From Saturnia japonica (lineage: Eukaryota > Arthropoda > Insecta > Lepidoptera > Saturniidae), in contig CM065307.1 in NCBI GenBank assembly GCA_033032175.1, positions 1,364,001 through 1,428,000 on the forward strand: DNA of 64,000 bases, given 5' to 3'. The position numbers and the translations under genes are program-made. Under the pieces are notes generated by a model, which was not told the origin of the DNA, did no database searches, and worked only from the letters and a program-made list of their open reading frames with translations. Positions 39,801 to 47,216 of this stretch are shown here, piece after piece (within the stretch, counting starts at the first letter, position 1; every line of letters begins with the position of its first letter).

Positions 39801-42800
39801 TAACAAAAAATTGTTGGTCATGTCTCATCGCATTGATATTCCACCAGTGTAAACCACATGGCCGCCGCGGCTATTTTCTACAGTGTTCGAATAAAATTTT
39901 GTTTTGTCTTCTTGTTAATTTATAACCACGCTATATTAGAACATGGTTTTGAATCTACTGTTTAATACATATTTATAGGTGTAATCAGTCTTTACTTCGA
40001 CTGGTTTCAAAAGTAATTGACTTCTCAGTGAAGTATCACATTTCTTTAAAAATTATACACAAATTACATACACAGTTTATGTAAGCCTCTGGAACACTGT
40101 TAGAGAGTGCTTCTAAAATTCCTTCTCTTGCTTTGTTATATGTAATAAAATAATAAATAGATAAATGTTAAATAAATTTGTTTAGCTCAACAAAAGCGTA
40201 CATGGCGAAGAGATGCCTTACGTCCTCGGCGTACCGCTGGGTGGTACAAATACACATTTCCACTCCGAGTACACACAGCAGGAAAAATTGCTGAGCGAAG
40301 TCATGATGCGTCTTTGGACCAACTTTGTTAAAATCGGGTAAGTTGTATATAATTTTGTATTATCGATTTTATATTATATAGCTGTATGATCTGATAGTGC
40401 TAATTATAGGTTTTTGCAAATCTATATAATAGGTCGGGTAAAAAGTGTGTTTCGTTTCGCATAACGTAGGTATAAACTTGACATAAAATATCTTTGGCTG
40501 AACTGTTTGTATCTGGCTGGTTTTGGTAACATTAAAAAGGTTACATTCAAAATAAAATAAAAAAATTTGTTTCCGCAATTTTTTATTTGTCTTTCTTTCT
40601 GTAAAAATGAGTGAATCTAATGAAGAAATTCGATACATTTTAAAATATTATTACAAAAAAGACAAATATGCAACTCTCTGCTCTGGTCACCCTGTTACGA
40701 ATAAAATAGACGCCATTTTTGAAAAAGTGGAGCAAGATCGGCATATCAGTAGTTACGATGTAACTGAAGAACTGTAAATTGATCACAAAGTAGTTTTAAC
40801 TTATTTGAAGAAACCTGGCTATACCAAAAAGCTCGATATTTTTGTGCTACATGAACTCACTGAAAGAAACCTAATGAACCGTGAACTCATTTGGGATTTA
40901 TTATTGAGACGTAATGAAACCGGTCCGTTTTTGAAGAGATTGATAATTGGTGATAAAAAGTGAATCACGTACGATAAGAACGTGCAAAAAAAGGTCGTGA
41001 TCTAAGGTCGGCCAGGTTTCACAGACTGTGGCTAAAGCTGGGCTAACTCGAAATAAGGTGATGCTGTGTGTATGGTGGGACTGGAAGGGTATTGTTCATT
41101 ATAAGCTTTTACCATCCGGCAAAACTATCGATTCGGATCTCTACTGCCAACAACTGATGAAATTAAAGAAAGCAGCTGAGAGAAAGCGGCCGGAATTGAT
41201 CAACAGGAAGGGTGTGGTCATTCATCACGATAACGATAGACCACACACATCTTTAGCCACTCAGCAAAAATTAAAAAAGTTTAGCTGGGAGGTGTTAGTG
41301 CATCCAACATATAGCCCTGACCTTGAACCTTCAGATTTTCACCTGTTTTGGTTTTTTTCAGAATTATTTAGCTTTTATGGTTAGCATCAAGAGAGGACTG
41401 CCAAAACTATTTGTCGCGTTTTTTAAATCCGAAGTCCCAAAGGTTCTACAGCAACGGGATAATGTCTGTAGCTACAAAATAGCAGAAAGTCATCCAACAA
41501 AACGACATATAAGTATATATATATATATATACTGCAAATAAATGTTAATAAACATTGAAAAAAAAATATTTAAATTTTATTTAAAATTCGAAGAAACTTT
41601 TTCCTCGACCTAATATTTATAAGGAATTATAAAGCTCAAGAGTTTGTTTATATTAAACGGGTTAATCTCTGAAACTAACTACCCGATATGAAATTTTTTT
41701 TTTAAATTTTATAGCTTATTTTTAGAGGAATTTTATGCTATAACGCTTAGGAGCCGAGCAGAAACCATAGACATTAAGCAATCTGGCAAGCTGTCGACAA
41801 GTACGAGAAATGAAAAGAATGATAGGCTACGCGGGTGCATTTGCGGTGCTGCAGATATGGTGGAATAAATTTAACACGTTTGAAATCGTGACCTAGTTTT
41901 AGTATGCATCGCGATGGCGTGATCAGTGAAATACCTGTTCGATATTGGCAAATGAACGTTTTTGTTTCTACTAAGGAAATTTTCCGAATGCATACATTTA
42001 CTTTTACTTTATTTATTCAGTTACACTGTCATCTTAAGGATGAAAGATAGCATCATACCTGAATACCTTGATAAATGTTCTTGCACTTTCAAAGAGAAAT
42101 AGGATACATAGATATTTCCTGGGAGATTTCTTTCTTCTTCGGCAGCCCAACTTGTGGAATACCTCAACCCTACAGAAGATCGCACCGTATAAATTTGTTT
42201 TTTTAAACGGCGACCATGTTCGGGTAGCTAAGTGCAAGAGTATAGTGAAACAAACACCTCACAATAAAGACCAAGATGATCGTGTACCGAACATGCGTCT
42301 TGAACATACTCTTTTACGGAGTTGAAACCTCGTGGACATCGTACGCAAAACAGGAACGTTGACTTAACGCTTTCCATATGCGCTTCCTTCGCAATATTTC
42401 AAATATCACTTGGGAAGACAGAATTACAAACGAGAGGGTATTAGAGATTACTTCATTGCGATGCTGAAACAGCGACGATTGCGCTGGCTGGCGAATGAAG
42501 TCGATTCGTTAGCCACGTCGTGTCATGCTAAGTGCTGTAGCAAATGCGAAAAGACGCATTGGTTGGTCGCTGTTAACGGTTTAAAGACTGTGTTAAACGT
42601 AATATGGCGTCCTTTAACATCAATTACGCAGGATGCGAGAAGCCCGCTGAGGTTAGAGACGACTGGTGCAAGTTTGTGTTTGATGGCCGAAAAGCGCACG
42701 ATGAGGCCTGGTTTCATAGTCTAGAATATAAAGAACTAAGTCACACGATAACTTTAGTTGTGATGCACAAATTAGCCGGCTCATGTGTTCTTACTGTGGT

Positions 42801-45800
42801 TGAAAATGCCGCTCTCGAATCAGCTTGTTGAGCCACGAACGTACTGAAAATACGATAGGCGCATGCCCTTTGAACGTATTTTATTTATCCTGCATAGTTT
42901 TTTTGTAGTATGGCAAGGTAAGGGCACTGTGCTTGATTTAAGCTCACTAAAAACCCTATAGATCGGCGATCGTTGGGCGGTCGACTGATCCTGGAATGCG
43001 ATAGATTATGTTTCGATTTAGATTTGTATACTTCTTCTGCAGATCTCCAAACACACAAAGCGTGAATAAATACTTCACCTTAGACTCGAAGCAGCAGGCA
43101 ATATATAACGTAGAATGGCCGGAATATGACGTCGCCCATCAACCATATATGAGATTTGGTAAGAAATTAATCTACTTGAATTCCTTGCAACAGGTCTTAT
43201 GCAAGGATTAACTACGGTAGAACAACAGTGAAACATATTTCTATCACTTGCTTGCACTTAAGTCTATTCTATTAATTGACCTATTTTCATACTTTACAAT
43301 TTATTAAAATTATGTTCATGCATTTCATGTGAACATACGGACTGCAATTATATTCGAGGCCAGTTACTAATATCAGTCACTCTCTGTACGTCCAATAAAA
43401 ATAATCAAATCAAATCAAAATATCTCTTATTCAATTTAGGCCCTAAGAAGGCACTTATGAATCTCAAAACAACTACCACCGGTTCGGAAATCATCCCAGC
43501 CATCGAGAAGAACCGACACGAAACTCGATCGGGTTTATTTTATTATCTTTTTTTTTTTACTGGTTATACGGTATTTAATTATATACAGCTATTATCATCA
43601 TTTTCAGTAGATTTACAGAGAGGGCATTATATCCAGACATCACCATCATTCACGTAATCAGTCCCCTTCGACAATAATAATATATAATAATAATATAATA
43701 TATATAATATAATAATTAATAAATTAAAACATTACTTGCAAAGTTAAAACATAATTGATAAACCGGCTGATTGATTACATATTTCGCAAATCTGTATTTG
43801 TTATTCTTAGCCGATATTTAACAATTTACTTTATGCGTTAGTATAGTTTTTTGCCGACTCTACTCGAACATTTGGAAGGTATTTCTAACCTGTGGTAGTG
43901 TTTTAACGTTCTTATGTGCTTTATCAAGGACTAAATTTAACAAAGTATATATAATTTTATATGTGGCTCCTGAGTTTCTAGGTAGGTACGAGTATAGGTG
44001 TAAAGAAATGGCATACACTGAATTTTTTTTAATTCTTCATACTTTATGTTTCTAATACAATCGTTTATTTCGTTTTCTATACTGTTAATTTTAATTCCTC
44101 CTGGATTCTGCTAAGAGCACTGCTAGTAGATAAAAATGACCTTTATATTCAAGAGCTACCAAACCTCTCACTAGAATTCTATTGCTGCAAGATAATATAA
44201 CTTCTTTAAATTTATTTTCAGATCTACCACCTTCGATAAGTAGTCTATATCGATCTAATTATACGAGTTTCTGGATAGACACATTGCCTAAGAAAATGAG
44301 CAAGTTCGTTGTAGATCCACTTTTCGAGTATACGCCGACACCAACAACGCATCGGCCTAAGCCAACACATAGAAATTCGGGTAATACATTATTCGTAAAA
44401 ACACTCGTGTTGTTTTAATCAACTATTCGACAGAGTAAAAATAAATATATCAACAATAAATTTAAATTATTCTTAAAAAGCTTTTTGTCTCAGTTTTATT
44501 ATATTCCTGATTTTAAAAGAATTATAGTTTAGTTTTGATGTATTACAACTAATTAAAAGTGTATTTGCTTAAACAGTACGACTTTTTCTTTATTCTTATG
44601 CGGCCAACAGGTTTTTTTTGTTTATTATTAACATTTTCACAGTCATTGTTTAACAATGAATATTACCATTACAAATTTTTTGTTTTACAGATCCCATAAG
44701 AAAAAATTGGACACCGCATACCATAGATTCTCCATCAATTTATGTACCTTCAGGATACGGCAGATTGCGATCTTACTACCAACCCGAAAATCGTCCCGAC
44801 CCAAACACAGTATACCGAGAGATACAGTCAATTAAAACGCCATCGCGTCCCATCCCATCGGGTTTAATGGAAAAAGCCACTGGCCACGCGTCGACCGCAA
44901 AACCAATAACGAATATCCCAGTGAAAACATCAAGTGCAACTGTCACACTTATTGTGTCTCTAGTAATATTATTCCTGGCAGTAAATGTTGCTATTTGTTC
45001 GATATTATACTTCAAAAAGAGAAAACGCCATCTGCATGAACGAACACTGCCTAACACTCATAATTCTCGAGCGGAAATAGGTGAAGTGGACGTAATCGGT
45101 CAGAAGAGCTCGAAAGACGACAAGAGTGCACTGCAAACATTCAAAAACGGCTGTAGCGTTATAAAATCGATGAGTTTCAACAAAGTAAAAAATGGTAGTA
45201 AAAAAGTTAAGAAGAAATCGCAATGCAAAACTCCTAAGTCTGATGACTCTGGTGGTTTTAGAGAGAGATTTCATCTGAGAAGGCATTTGTCAACTAGCAC
45301 CTTAGACGCTCACACAAAAGTAAGGGATTGGATAGCTAACGAGGTAATGCACAGATGCTCTCCTGGCATACTGAGAAAGTCGAATTTGGATTTAAACAAC
45401 TCTAAACCTATAAGTGTAGCAAAACCGTTCACGAGGTCAGAAGAATTACTTTCCGATACTAAAATAAGTAAAAAAGAAACTCTCAATATCTACGATATAA
45501 ACACAAAGACCCTAACTGACAAAATTTATAAGAGTAAAACACGAACTTCTGAAAAAACAACATCAACTTCAGCACTTGGCTCACATTCCTCGATAGGAAG
45601 CCATAAACAGTCTTTAAAAAATAGCAAACAAGCTAGTAAATCTAGCGATTCCATAAAAAGTAAAGCTACTGATAGTATTACCTCCAAAAAAGTGTCGGTA
45701 GCTATAGATGCTACGCCATCTGCAAGAACAAACTCCATACTCAAACAAGAACCAATAGAAATATCCAAATCATTTGATTATGGTAAAACAATACATTCCA

Positions 45801-46765
45801 ATACTACAACAAAACAATTAAAAAGGTCCAAAACTGAAGATAATTTTATAACTGCTGAAAAAACTAAAGAAACAAAATCTGATAATGATAATAATATATA
45901 CACAAATGTAGTAACGTTGACTTTAGAAGCACAGAAACCTTTAATAATTTCACACAAACATTCCTCATCAGATCCAGTCAGTGATATGAATTATAATCAA
46001 TTTTACAGAGAGAAAATGGGAGGTGGACCTCCTGTTATTGATATATTACCACCCTTAACGTTTAGAAATGACATAAACGTGACATCTCGGGACGAAGGAC
46101 TTACTAATCAACCAATGACAGCTGAAGAATCACTTCAAACAATAAAAAGAAGAAATTTTCCAAAAGTACTTCCTGACTTGCCCAAAGCTCAAAAGCGGTT
46201 ATCGTTACAACCAAATTCGTTGCAAACTTTCCGTAGTTCATCGGGAAGTAATGACAGTCAGAGTGATCGGTCAAAAGTTCCACCGCTGCCTCCACCAAGA
46301 ACTACAACTTTAGAGAGACGTTTAGCTTATGTGAATACGAAGCCATTATCTTCATTCAACGTATCAAGTAAAAACAAAATAGCTGAAACGACTACATCAG
46401 CTAACCAAAACTATGAGAACATTGATAACTTGTATTCCAATACAAATCAAATATCGAATAAATCCTCAGAAAAAATCACAAATGCACAGAAATATGATTC
46501 AAGTACTATAACGCCTTTAAAAGATAGAGAATACCCAAAACTGATTATATTATCGAATAATATTTCTGACACGCCAGAACCACCAAAAATAATAATTAAA
46601 GCTTCATCAAGCCAAATAGAAATACCGTCAAATATACCAAGAGTAAGATTACCAGATGACTTTCATTCGCAATCTGGATCAATCACCTCTTTTTCTTCAG
46701 TTTACTCTGAAGACGATGACGATATAATGGAAGAAGGTTTGTTCGAACGATTTAGCAGAAGATAA
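18514..46765 (+). CDS. Nlg: Neuroligin, 12 coding exons (whole gene model)
   Basis: Neuroligins are postsynaptic type I membrane adhesion proteins that bind presynaptic neurexin through a cholinesterase-like ectodomain. Exons: 18514-18811, 21605-21796, 35665-35811, 36156-36344, 36585-36735, 36998-37129, 37448-37615, 38435-38624, 40186-40337, 43043-43158, 44222-44380, 44691-46765. All introns are GT..AG, every join is in frame, and the sum is 3,969 nt (1,322 aa). Visible landmarks: hydrophobic signal segment at residues 14-32; [25 protein letters not shown] (Cys153); [17 protein letters not shown]; the nucleophile elbow reads GHGTGA (Gly259 replaces Ser), as expected of non-catalytic neuroligins; [10 protein letters not shown] (His495); one membrane helix at about 714-739 followed by KKRKRH; and a 580-residue Ser/Lys/Thr-rich tail with VPPLPPPR and NYENI. 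The start at 18514 has good context (aaaATGg) and precedes the signal peptide. Which insect neuroligin paralogue this is cannot be decided here. The tail appears cut short by a frame change near 46728-46765. Confidence 0.93.
18890..19390 (+). repeat. Family B copy in neuroligin intron 1
   Basis: Runs from 'tgtttgtattgtcaaaataac' through 'ccgggtaatctccgaaacgg' and 'ggcttacgctgagtaaacca' to 'aagccacgggcacagctagt'. The same order as 34140-34655. It begins about 80 bp after the exon 1 donor. Confidence 0.78.
19391..21159. other. Intron 1 interior, no exon seen
   Basis: Includes a possible family H piece on the minus strand at about 20745-20815 ('ccaccctacagaaggtcgta'). The short ORFs at 19513, 20308 and 20850 have no recognisable content. 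Confidence 0.4.
21160..21390 (+). repeat. Family A copy in intron 1
   Basis: 'accgacttcgaaataagacgg', 'ttactcaattcgaatgcc' and 'atggatgttcagccataact', then 'caacttcggaaatacaccgag'. Confidence 0.75.
21605..21796 (+). CDS. Nlg: Neuroligin exon 2
   Basis: Codes residues 100-163, phase 1 at both ends. It contains [17 protein letters not shown] and [14 protein letters not shown], the strongest neuroligin signature in the window. The acceptor is ATTGCAG|T and the donor is CAGAG|GTATTT. Confidence 0.95.
21840..22265 (+). mobile_element. LINE 3' end in intron 2 (pol tail plus 3' UTR, family N)
   Basis: Coding-like: [17 protein letters not shown], [29 protein letters not shown], then VNHYVNDSD and a stop near 22070, with in-frame damage near 22020. 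The following 3' UTR ('gttttgacgttcataagtgcc', 'ttcttagggcctaaattgaata') recurs at 43396-43560 (minus), 43855-43945 and 35560-35625, which I call family N. Confidence 0.65.
22290..22400 (-). repeat. Family A fragment, minus strand
   Basis: 'caacttcaatgattttgaaga' type segment and 'tgtatcttcaaagttgaaggtc', the reverse complement of the family A distal half. Confidence 0.5.
22401..23269. other. Intron 2, no gene seen
   Basis: AT-rich, no shared repeat. The minus-strand ORF at 22927-23139 is not recognised. Confidence 0.4.
23270..23600 (-). mobile_element. LINE ORF fragment, minus strand
   Basis: The minus strand reads [29 protein letters not shown], then a decayed tail. I recognise this as the C-terminal region of a non-LTR pol ORF that is frequent in Lepidoptera (from memory). 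Frame damage is present; no ends are seen. Confidence 0.6.
24270..24630 (-). repeat. Family C, complete minus copy in intron 2
   Basis: Reverse complement of 54405-54715 and 58400-58775, from 'gcgggcgcccaatggtcgaa' to 'gttcacgtattaatat', about 360 bp without the insertion seen at 7061-7588. No coding and no obvious inverted ends. Confidence 0.8.
24631..27499. other. Intron 2 interior, no exon or gene seen
   Basis: Long AT-rich stretch. ORFs at 25836, 26589 (minus) and 26737 are low-complexity and overlap on opposite strands; none is recognisable. A small repeat near 26300-26400 ('tatagctatgctccggtagctacatttgagagt') resembles 48300-48340. Confidence 0.4.
27500..27705 (+). repeat. Family C right half
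   Basis: From 'tctgtgaatcctaac' through 'aaaatattgacattgtcactc' to 'ttgggcgaccgctagtt'. The left half is absent. Confidence 0.75.
28180..28360 (+). repeat. Family H fragment
   Basis: 'tactgtccgtctgatggtaag' and 'tctgtagggtggaagtattcc' match the family H order, with the centre deleted. The minus ORF across it is a shadow. Confidence 0.5.
29029..29060 (+). repeat. Motif copies 1 and 2 at the left end of the pogo-like element
   Basis: CCGGGGGAGATGGCC (29029-29043, within the terminal repeat) and ATGGGAGAGATAGCC (29046-29060), direct orientation. Confidence 0.75.
29367..29424. repeat. Inner left motif cluster (copies 3-5)
   Basis: GGCCATCTCTCCCGG (29367-29381), spacer ACAT, CTGGGATAGATGACC (29386-29400), then CTGGGAGAGATGACC (29410-29424). 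The first two form a palindrome; the third repeats the second. Confidence 0.75.
29479..30340 (+). pseudogene. C-terminal remnant of pogo-like transposase
   Basis: 29479-29602 reads [19 protein letters not shown], equivalent to the 'SHxLQPLD..VF.PLK' end of the DDE domain; the third catalytic Asp position is His. Frame-shifted continuation: [20 protein letters not shown], then [31 protein letters not shown] (29691-29783), a linker to TAA at 30001, a Lys-rich stretch, and a Cys-rich finger [24 protein letters not shown], as found at the C-terminus of many insect pogo transposases. Multiple frame breaks and stops. The N-terminal DNA-binding part and the first two Asp are deleted. Confidence 0.82.
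30408..30442. repeat. Inner right motif palindrome (copies 6-7)
   Basis: GGCCATCACTCCCGG (30408-30422), spacer ACATT, CCGGGTGAGATGGCC (30428-30442). Nearly the same palindrome and spacer as at 29367-29400. Copy 8 is in the right terminal repeat (30604-30618). Confidence 0.75.
30627..31094. other. Intron 2, no gene seen
   Basis: AT-rich, no shared repeat noticed. Confidence 0.35.
31095..31184 (-). mobile_element. SINE body fragment, minus strand
   Basis: Reverse complement of the 3' body of the SINE at 14180-14465 ('aactgtgggtgtacattagta', 'gcctaacccttc.gggaata'). The tRNA-like head is missing. Confidence 0.75.
31590..31770 (+). repeat. Family A copy, degenerate
   Basis: 'gttcagccataacttc', 'tgtttatgaatcgag' and 'gaacttcgaagagacatcaga'. 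Confidence 0.55.
31771..33189. other. Intron 2, no gene seen
   Basis: AT-rich except for a short GC-rich patch near 32250-32310 ('cggccacggcggccgccg'). No coding content is recognisable. Confidence 0.4.
33190..33850 (+). repeat. Dispersed repeat family J, long copy
   Basis: Matches 57855-58405 in reverse complement at both ends: 'agctatgctccacaatttcac', 'caagtacaaattattttaatt', 'aacttcataaaattgtcttta' and 'ttagcgtgtttaaacaaacag'. A partial copy lies at 49985-50160. Confidence 0.72.
34140..34655 (+). repeat. Family B copy in intron 2
   Basis: Complete order from 'gaagtgtctgttcgtaatgtc' through 'tccgggtaatctccgaaatgg' and 'ggcttacgctgagtaaacca' to 'gaagccgtaagcacagatagt'. Confidence 0.78.
34656..35239. 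other. Intron 2, no exon seen
   Basis: Contains a 75-codon ORF (34852-35079) with no recognisable content, and a start of family D type sequence near 35195. Confidence 0.35.
35240..35545 (+). repeat. Family D copy just before exon 3
   Basis: Shares 'cttcctcccaggag', 'tatatgttagttagctcgaat', 'tagatcgcgact', 'cgcccccaagcccg' and 'gggctcctcaggctaacaa' with 59100-59600. Its 3' end lies about 120 bp upstream of exon 3. Confidence 0.7.
35560..35625 (-). repeat. Family N fragment
   Basis: 'ggtcccgaagaagcactcatg' matches the minus-oriented family N at 43396-43560 ('ggccctaagaaggcacttatg'). Confidence 0.5.
35665..35811 (+). CDS. Nlg: Neuroligin exon 3
   Basis: Codes residues 164-212, phase 1 at both ends. 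It reads [22 protein letters not shown] and [12 protein letters not shown]. The position that forms the oxyanion hole in active esterases (usually HGGG) is HGDS. The acceptor follows a T-rich tract (TTTCCAG) and the donor is GTAAGT. Confidence 0.95.
36156..36344 (+). CDS. Nlg: Neuroligin exon 4 (dead nucleophile elbow)
   Basis: Codes residues 213-275, phase 1 at both ends. It contains [25 protein letters not shown] and [13 protein letters not shown]. In cholinesterases the elbow is GESAG; here the Ser position is Gly259, so the ectodomain cannot hydrolyse esters. Donor AATG|GTATTT. Confidence 0.95.
36585..36735 (+). CDS. Nlg: Neuroligin exon 5
   Basis: Codes residues 276-325, entering in phase 1 and leaving in phase 2. 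It begins [18 protein letters not shown], typical of the helix after the nucleophile elbow, and ends CLQKKP. Acceptor AATTTAG, donor CC|GTAAGT. Confidence 0.94.
36998..37129 (+). CDS. Nlg: Neuroligin exon 6
   Basis: Codes residues 326-369, phase 2 at both ends. It contains [18 protein letters not shown], the neuroligin 'GPVVDG.. IP.EP' segment. Acceptor TTTTTAG, donor AA|GTAAGT. Confidence 0.93.
37448..37615 (+). CDS. Nlg: Neuroligin exon 7
   Basis: Codes residues 370-425, phase 2 at both ends. It begins [17 protein letters not shown], the conserved 'GVT..E.Y..F' segment that carries the catalytic acid in esterases, followed by helical sequence. Acceptor TTTACAG, donor GTAAGT. Confidence 0.93.
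38435..38624 (+). CDS. Nlg: Neuroligin exon 8
   Basis: Codes residues 426-489, leaving in phase 0. It contains [25 protein letters not shown] and [11 protein letters not shown], matching the neuroligin 'D..F.AP....A..H' and 'YFYAFYHH' region. Acceptor CCTCAG, donor CCG|GTAGGT. Confidence 0.92.
38625..40185. other. Intron 8, no gene seen
   Basis: AT-rich. It contains small pieces resembling interspersed repeats near 39600-39770 ('cttcaccg' context) that I cannot assign. No exon between exons 8 and 9 is needed: the frames join. Confidence 0.45.
40186..40337 (+). CDS. Nlg: Neuroligin exon 9
   Basis: Codes residues 490-540, entering in phase 0 and leaving in phase 2. It begins with [16 protein letters not shown], the very conserved neuroligin HGEELPYV motif, then [12 protein letters not shown]. 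The His of the esterase triad is retained although the Ser is lost. Acceptor GTTTAG, donor GTAAGT. Confidence 0.94.
40429..41613 (+). mobile_element. Mellifera-type mariner, decayed, in intron 9
   Basis: Ends 'ataggtcgggtaaaaagt' (left) and, from the right, 'ttaggtcgaggaaaaagt', each beside TA (40427-40428, 41614-41615). Length about 1.19 kb, normal for mariner. One transposase remnant lies in the same orientation as the host gene. Confidence 0.82.
40608..41384 (+). pseudogene. Mariner transposase remnant (mellifera group)
   Basis: Recognisable in broken frames: [57 protein letters not shown] (first Asp), [53 protein letters not shown] (second Asp), [16 protein letters not shown] (third Asp). 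In-frame stops near 40776 and 40962 and frame breaks near 41003 and 41370 inactivate it. The longest open piece is 41028-41384. Confidence 0.85.
42090..42190 (-). repeat. Family H fragment, minus strand
   Basis: 'ggcagcccaacttgtggaata' and 'aaccctacagaagatcg' are the reverse complement of the family H end. Confidence 0.45.
42290..42870 (+). mobile_element. RTE-like LINE pol C-terminus, decayed, in intron 9
   Basis: Plus-strand pieces in several frames: [94 protein letters not shown], and a last stretch where the usual Cys/His finger has decayed. These match the C-terminal region of 'endonuclease-reverse transcriptase' proteins common in moths and butterflies (recalled). Stops and frame breaks throughout; the 5' part is absent. 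Confidence 0.75.
43043..43158 (+). CDS. Nlg: Neuroligin exon 10
   Basis: Codes residues 540-578, leaving in phase 1. It reads SPNTQSVN then [18 protein letters not shown], the end of the esterase fold ('WP.YD...Q.Y'). Acceptor CTTCTGCAG, donor TTTG|GTAAGA. Confidence 0.9.
43396..43560 (-). repeat. Family N copy, minus strand, in intron 10
   Basis: Reverse complement of the LINE 3' UTR at 22120-22265: 'tttaggccctaagaaggcact', 'ccggttcggaaatc', 'aactcgatcgggttta'. A further degenerate plus copy is at 43855-43945. Confidence 0.6.
43677..43712. repeat. Low-complexity TA/TAA run
   Basis: Imperfect TA/TAA repeat in intron 10. Confidence 0.8.
44222..44380 (+). CDS. Nlg: Neuroligin exon 11 (end of ectodomain, stalk)
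   Basis: Codes residues 579-631, phase 1 at both ends. Joined directly to exon 10 it aligns without a gap to the family's last helix: [15 protein letters not shown] matches the 'HYRAHQLSVWLRLVP' type. It then becomes the Thr/Pro-rich stalk ([15 protein letters not shown]). Acceptor TTTTCAG, donor TCGG|GTAATA. Confidence 0.88.
44691..46765 (+). CDS. Nlg: Neuroligin exon 12 (membrane helix and cytoplasmic tail)
   Basis: Codes residues 632-1322. After a further juxtamembrane stalk comes the helix at about 714-739 ([23 protein letters not shown]), closed by the basic stop-transfer KKRKRH. The tail is low-complexity and rich in Ser, Lys and Thr, with a proline cluster (VPPLPPPR, near nt 46275) that could bind SH3 domains and NYENI near nt 46410 that resembles an SH2 site. 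It ends ..[11 protein letters not shown] with no PDZ-type C-terminus. The +1 frame stays open beyond the stop, so this end may be artificial or mutant. Confidence 0.9.
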
Positions 46766-47216
46766 ATTAATACAAGAGTTAGTAGGTAGAGTAGAATCTC
46801 CTACAGACATGGATGAGCTAGATTCTAAAGGACCAGAAACAATATTTGAAAAGAAAATCGAAATCGTACCTGTACAGATAAATCCCGGTCAGCTTCATTC
46901 TAAAGACAATGAAAATTATGTTTGCATATCGAACTTACATTTACCAGATATAGACAACTTGGAGCCCACTGCACAAATAAAACCAAATTTTGGTTTAAAT
47001 AAACTCAAAAATAGAACTGAAAGTATAAACAGGCCACCAGAAAAAGCTGTCAAATTGAAACAAAAGAGAAGCATGAAACCAATTTCACTCATGAACAGAG
47101 GTTCGAAATCAAAAAGTAAGTGTGATTTAAGTAAACTGGAACATTCAAATTCAGGTTCATCTAACGACACTGAAACTAGTACAGGAACTGTTAAAAAGAT
47201 GGACGTTAAAAAATAA
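46728..47216 (+). pseudogene. Probable out-of-frame continuation of the neuroligin tail
   Basis: In the frame +1 to exon 12 the sequence is open from 46728 to the TAA at 47214-47216, about 160 codons, of which the last 135 follow an internal ATG at 46809. The composition (charged, Ser-rich, [20 protein letters not shown].., NENYVCISNLHLPD, SNSGSSNDTETSTGT) matches the cytoplasmic tail just upstream and not a random frame. No intron fits: the only GT..AG pair across the crossing zone would be about 19 nt. A one-base indel between 46728 and 46765 in this allele or assembly is the simplest reading. Programmed +1 frameshifting or a separate short ORF in the 3' UTR are alternatives. The joined protein would be about 1,470 residues. 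Confidence 0.6.

Noticed and set aside
43159..44221. A missing exon between exons 10 and 11
   Set aside because: Direct joining keeps frame and aligns residue for residue with the family's last helix, so no exon is lacking.
44776..46298. Several minus-strand ORFs of 64-93 codons opposite exon 12
   Set aside because: They lie antisense to the neuroligin exon, have no recognisable domains, and are expected shadows of a long open frame.
46737..46755. A tiny GT..AG intron that would restore the tail frame
   Set aside because: About 19 nt is far below the minimum for insect spliceosomal introns.
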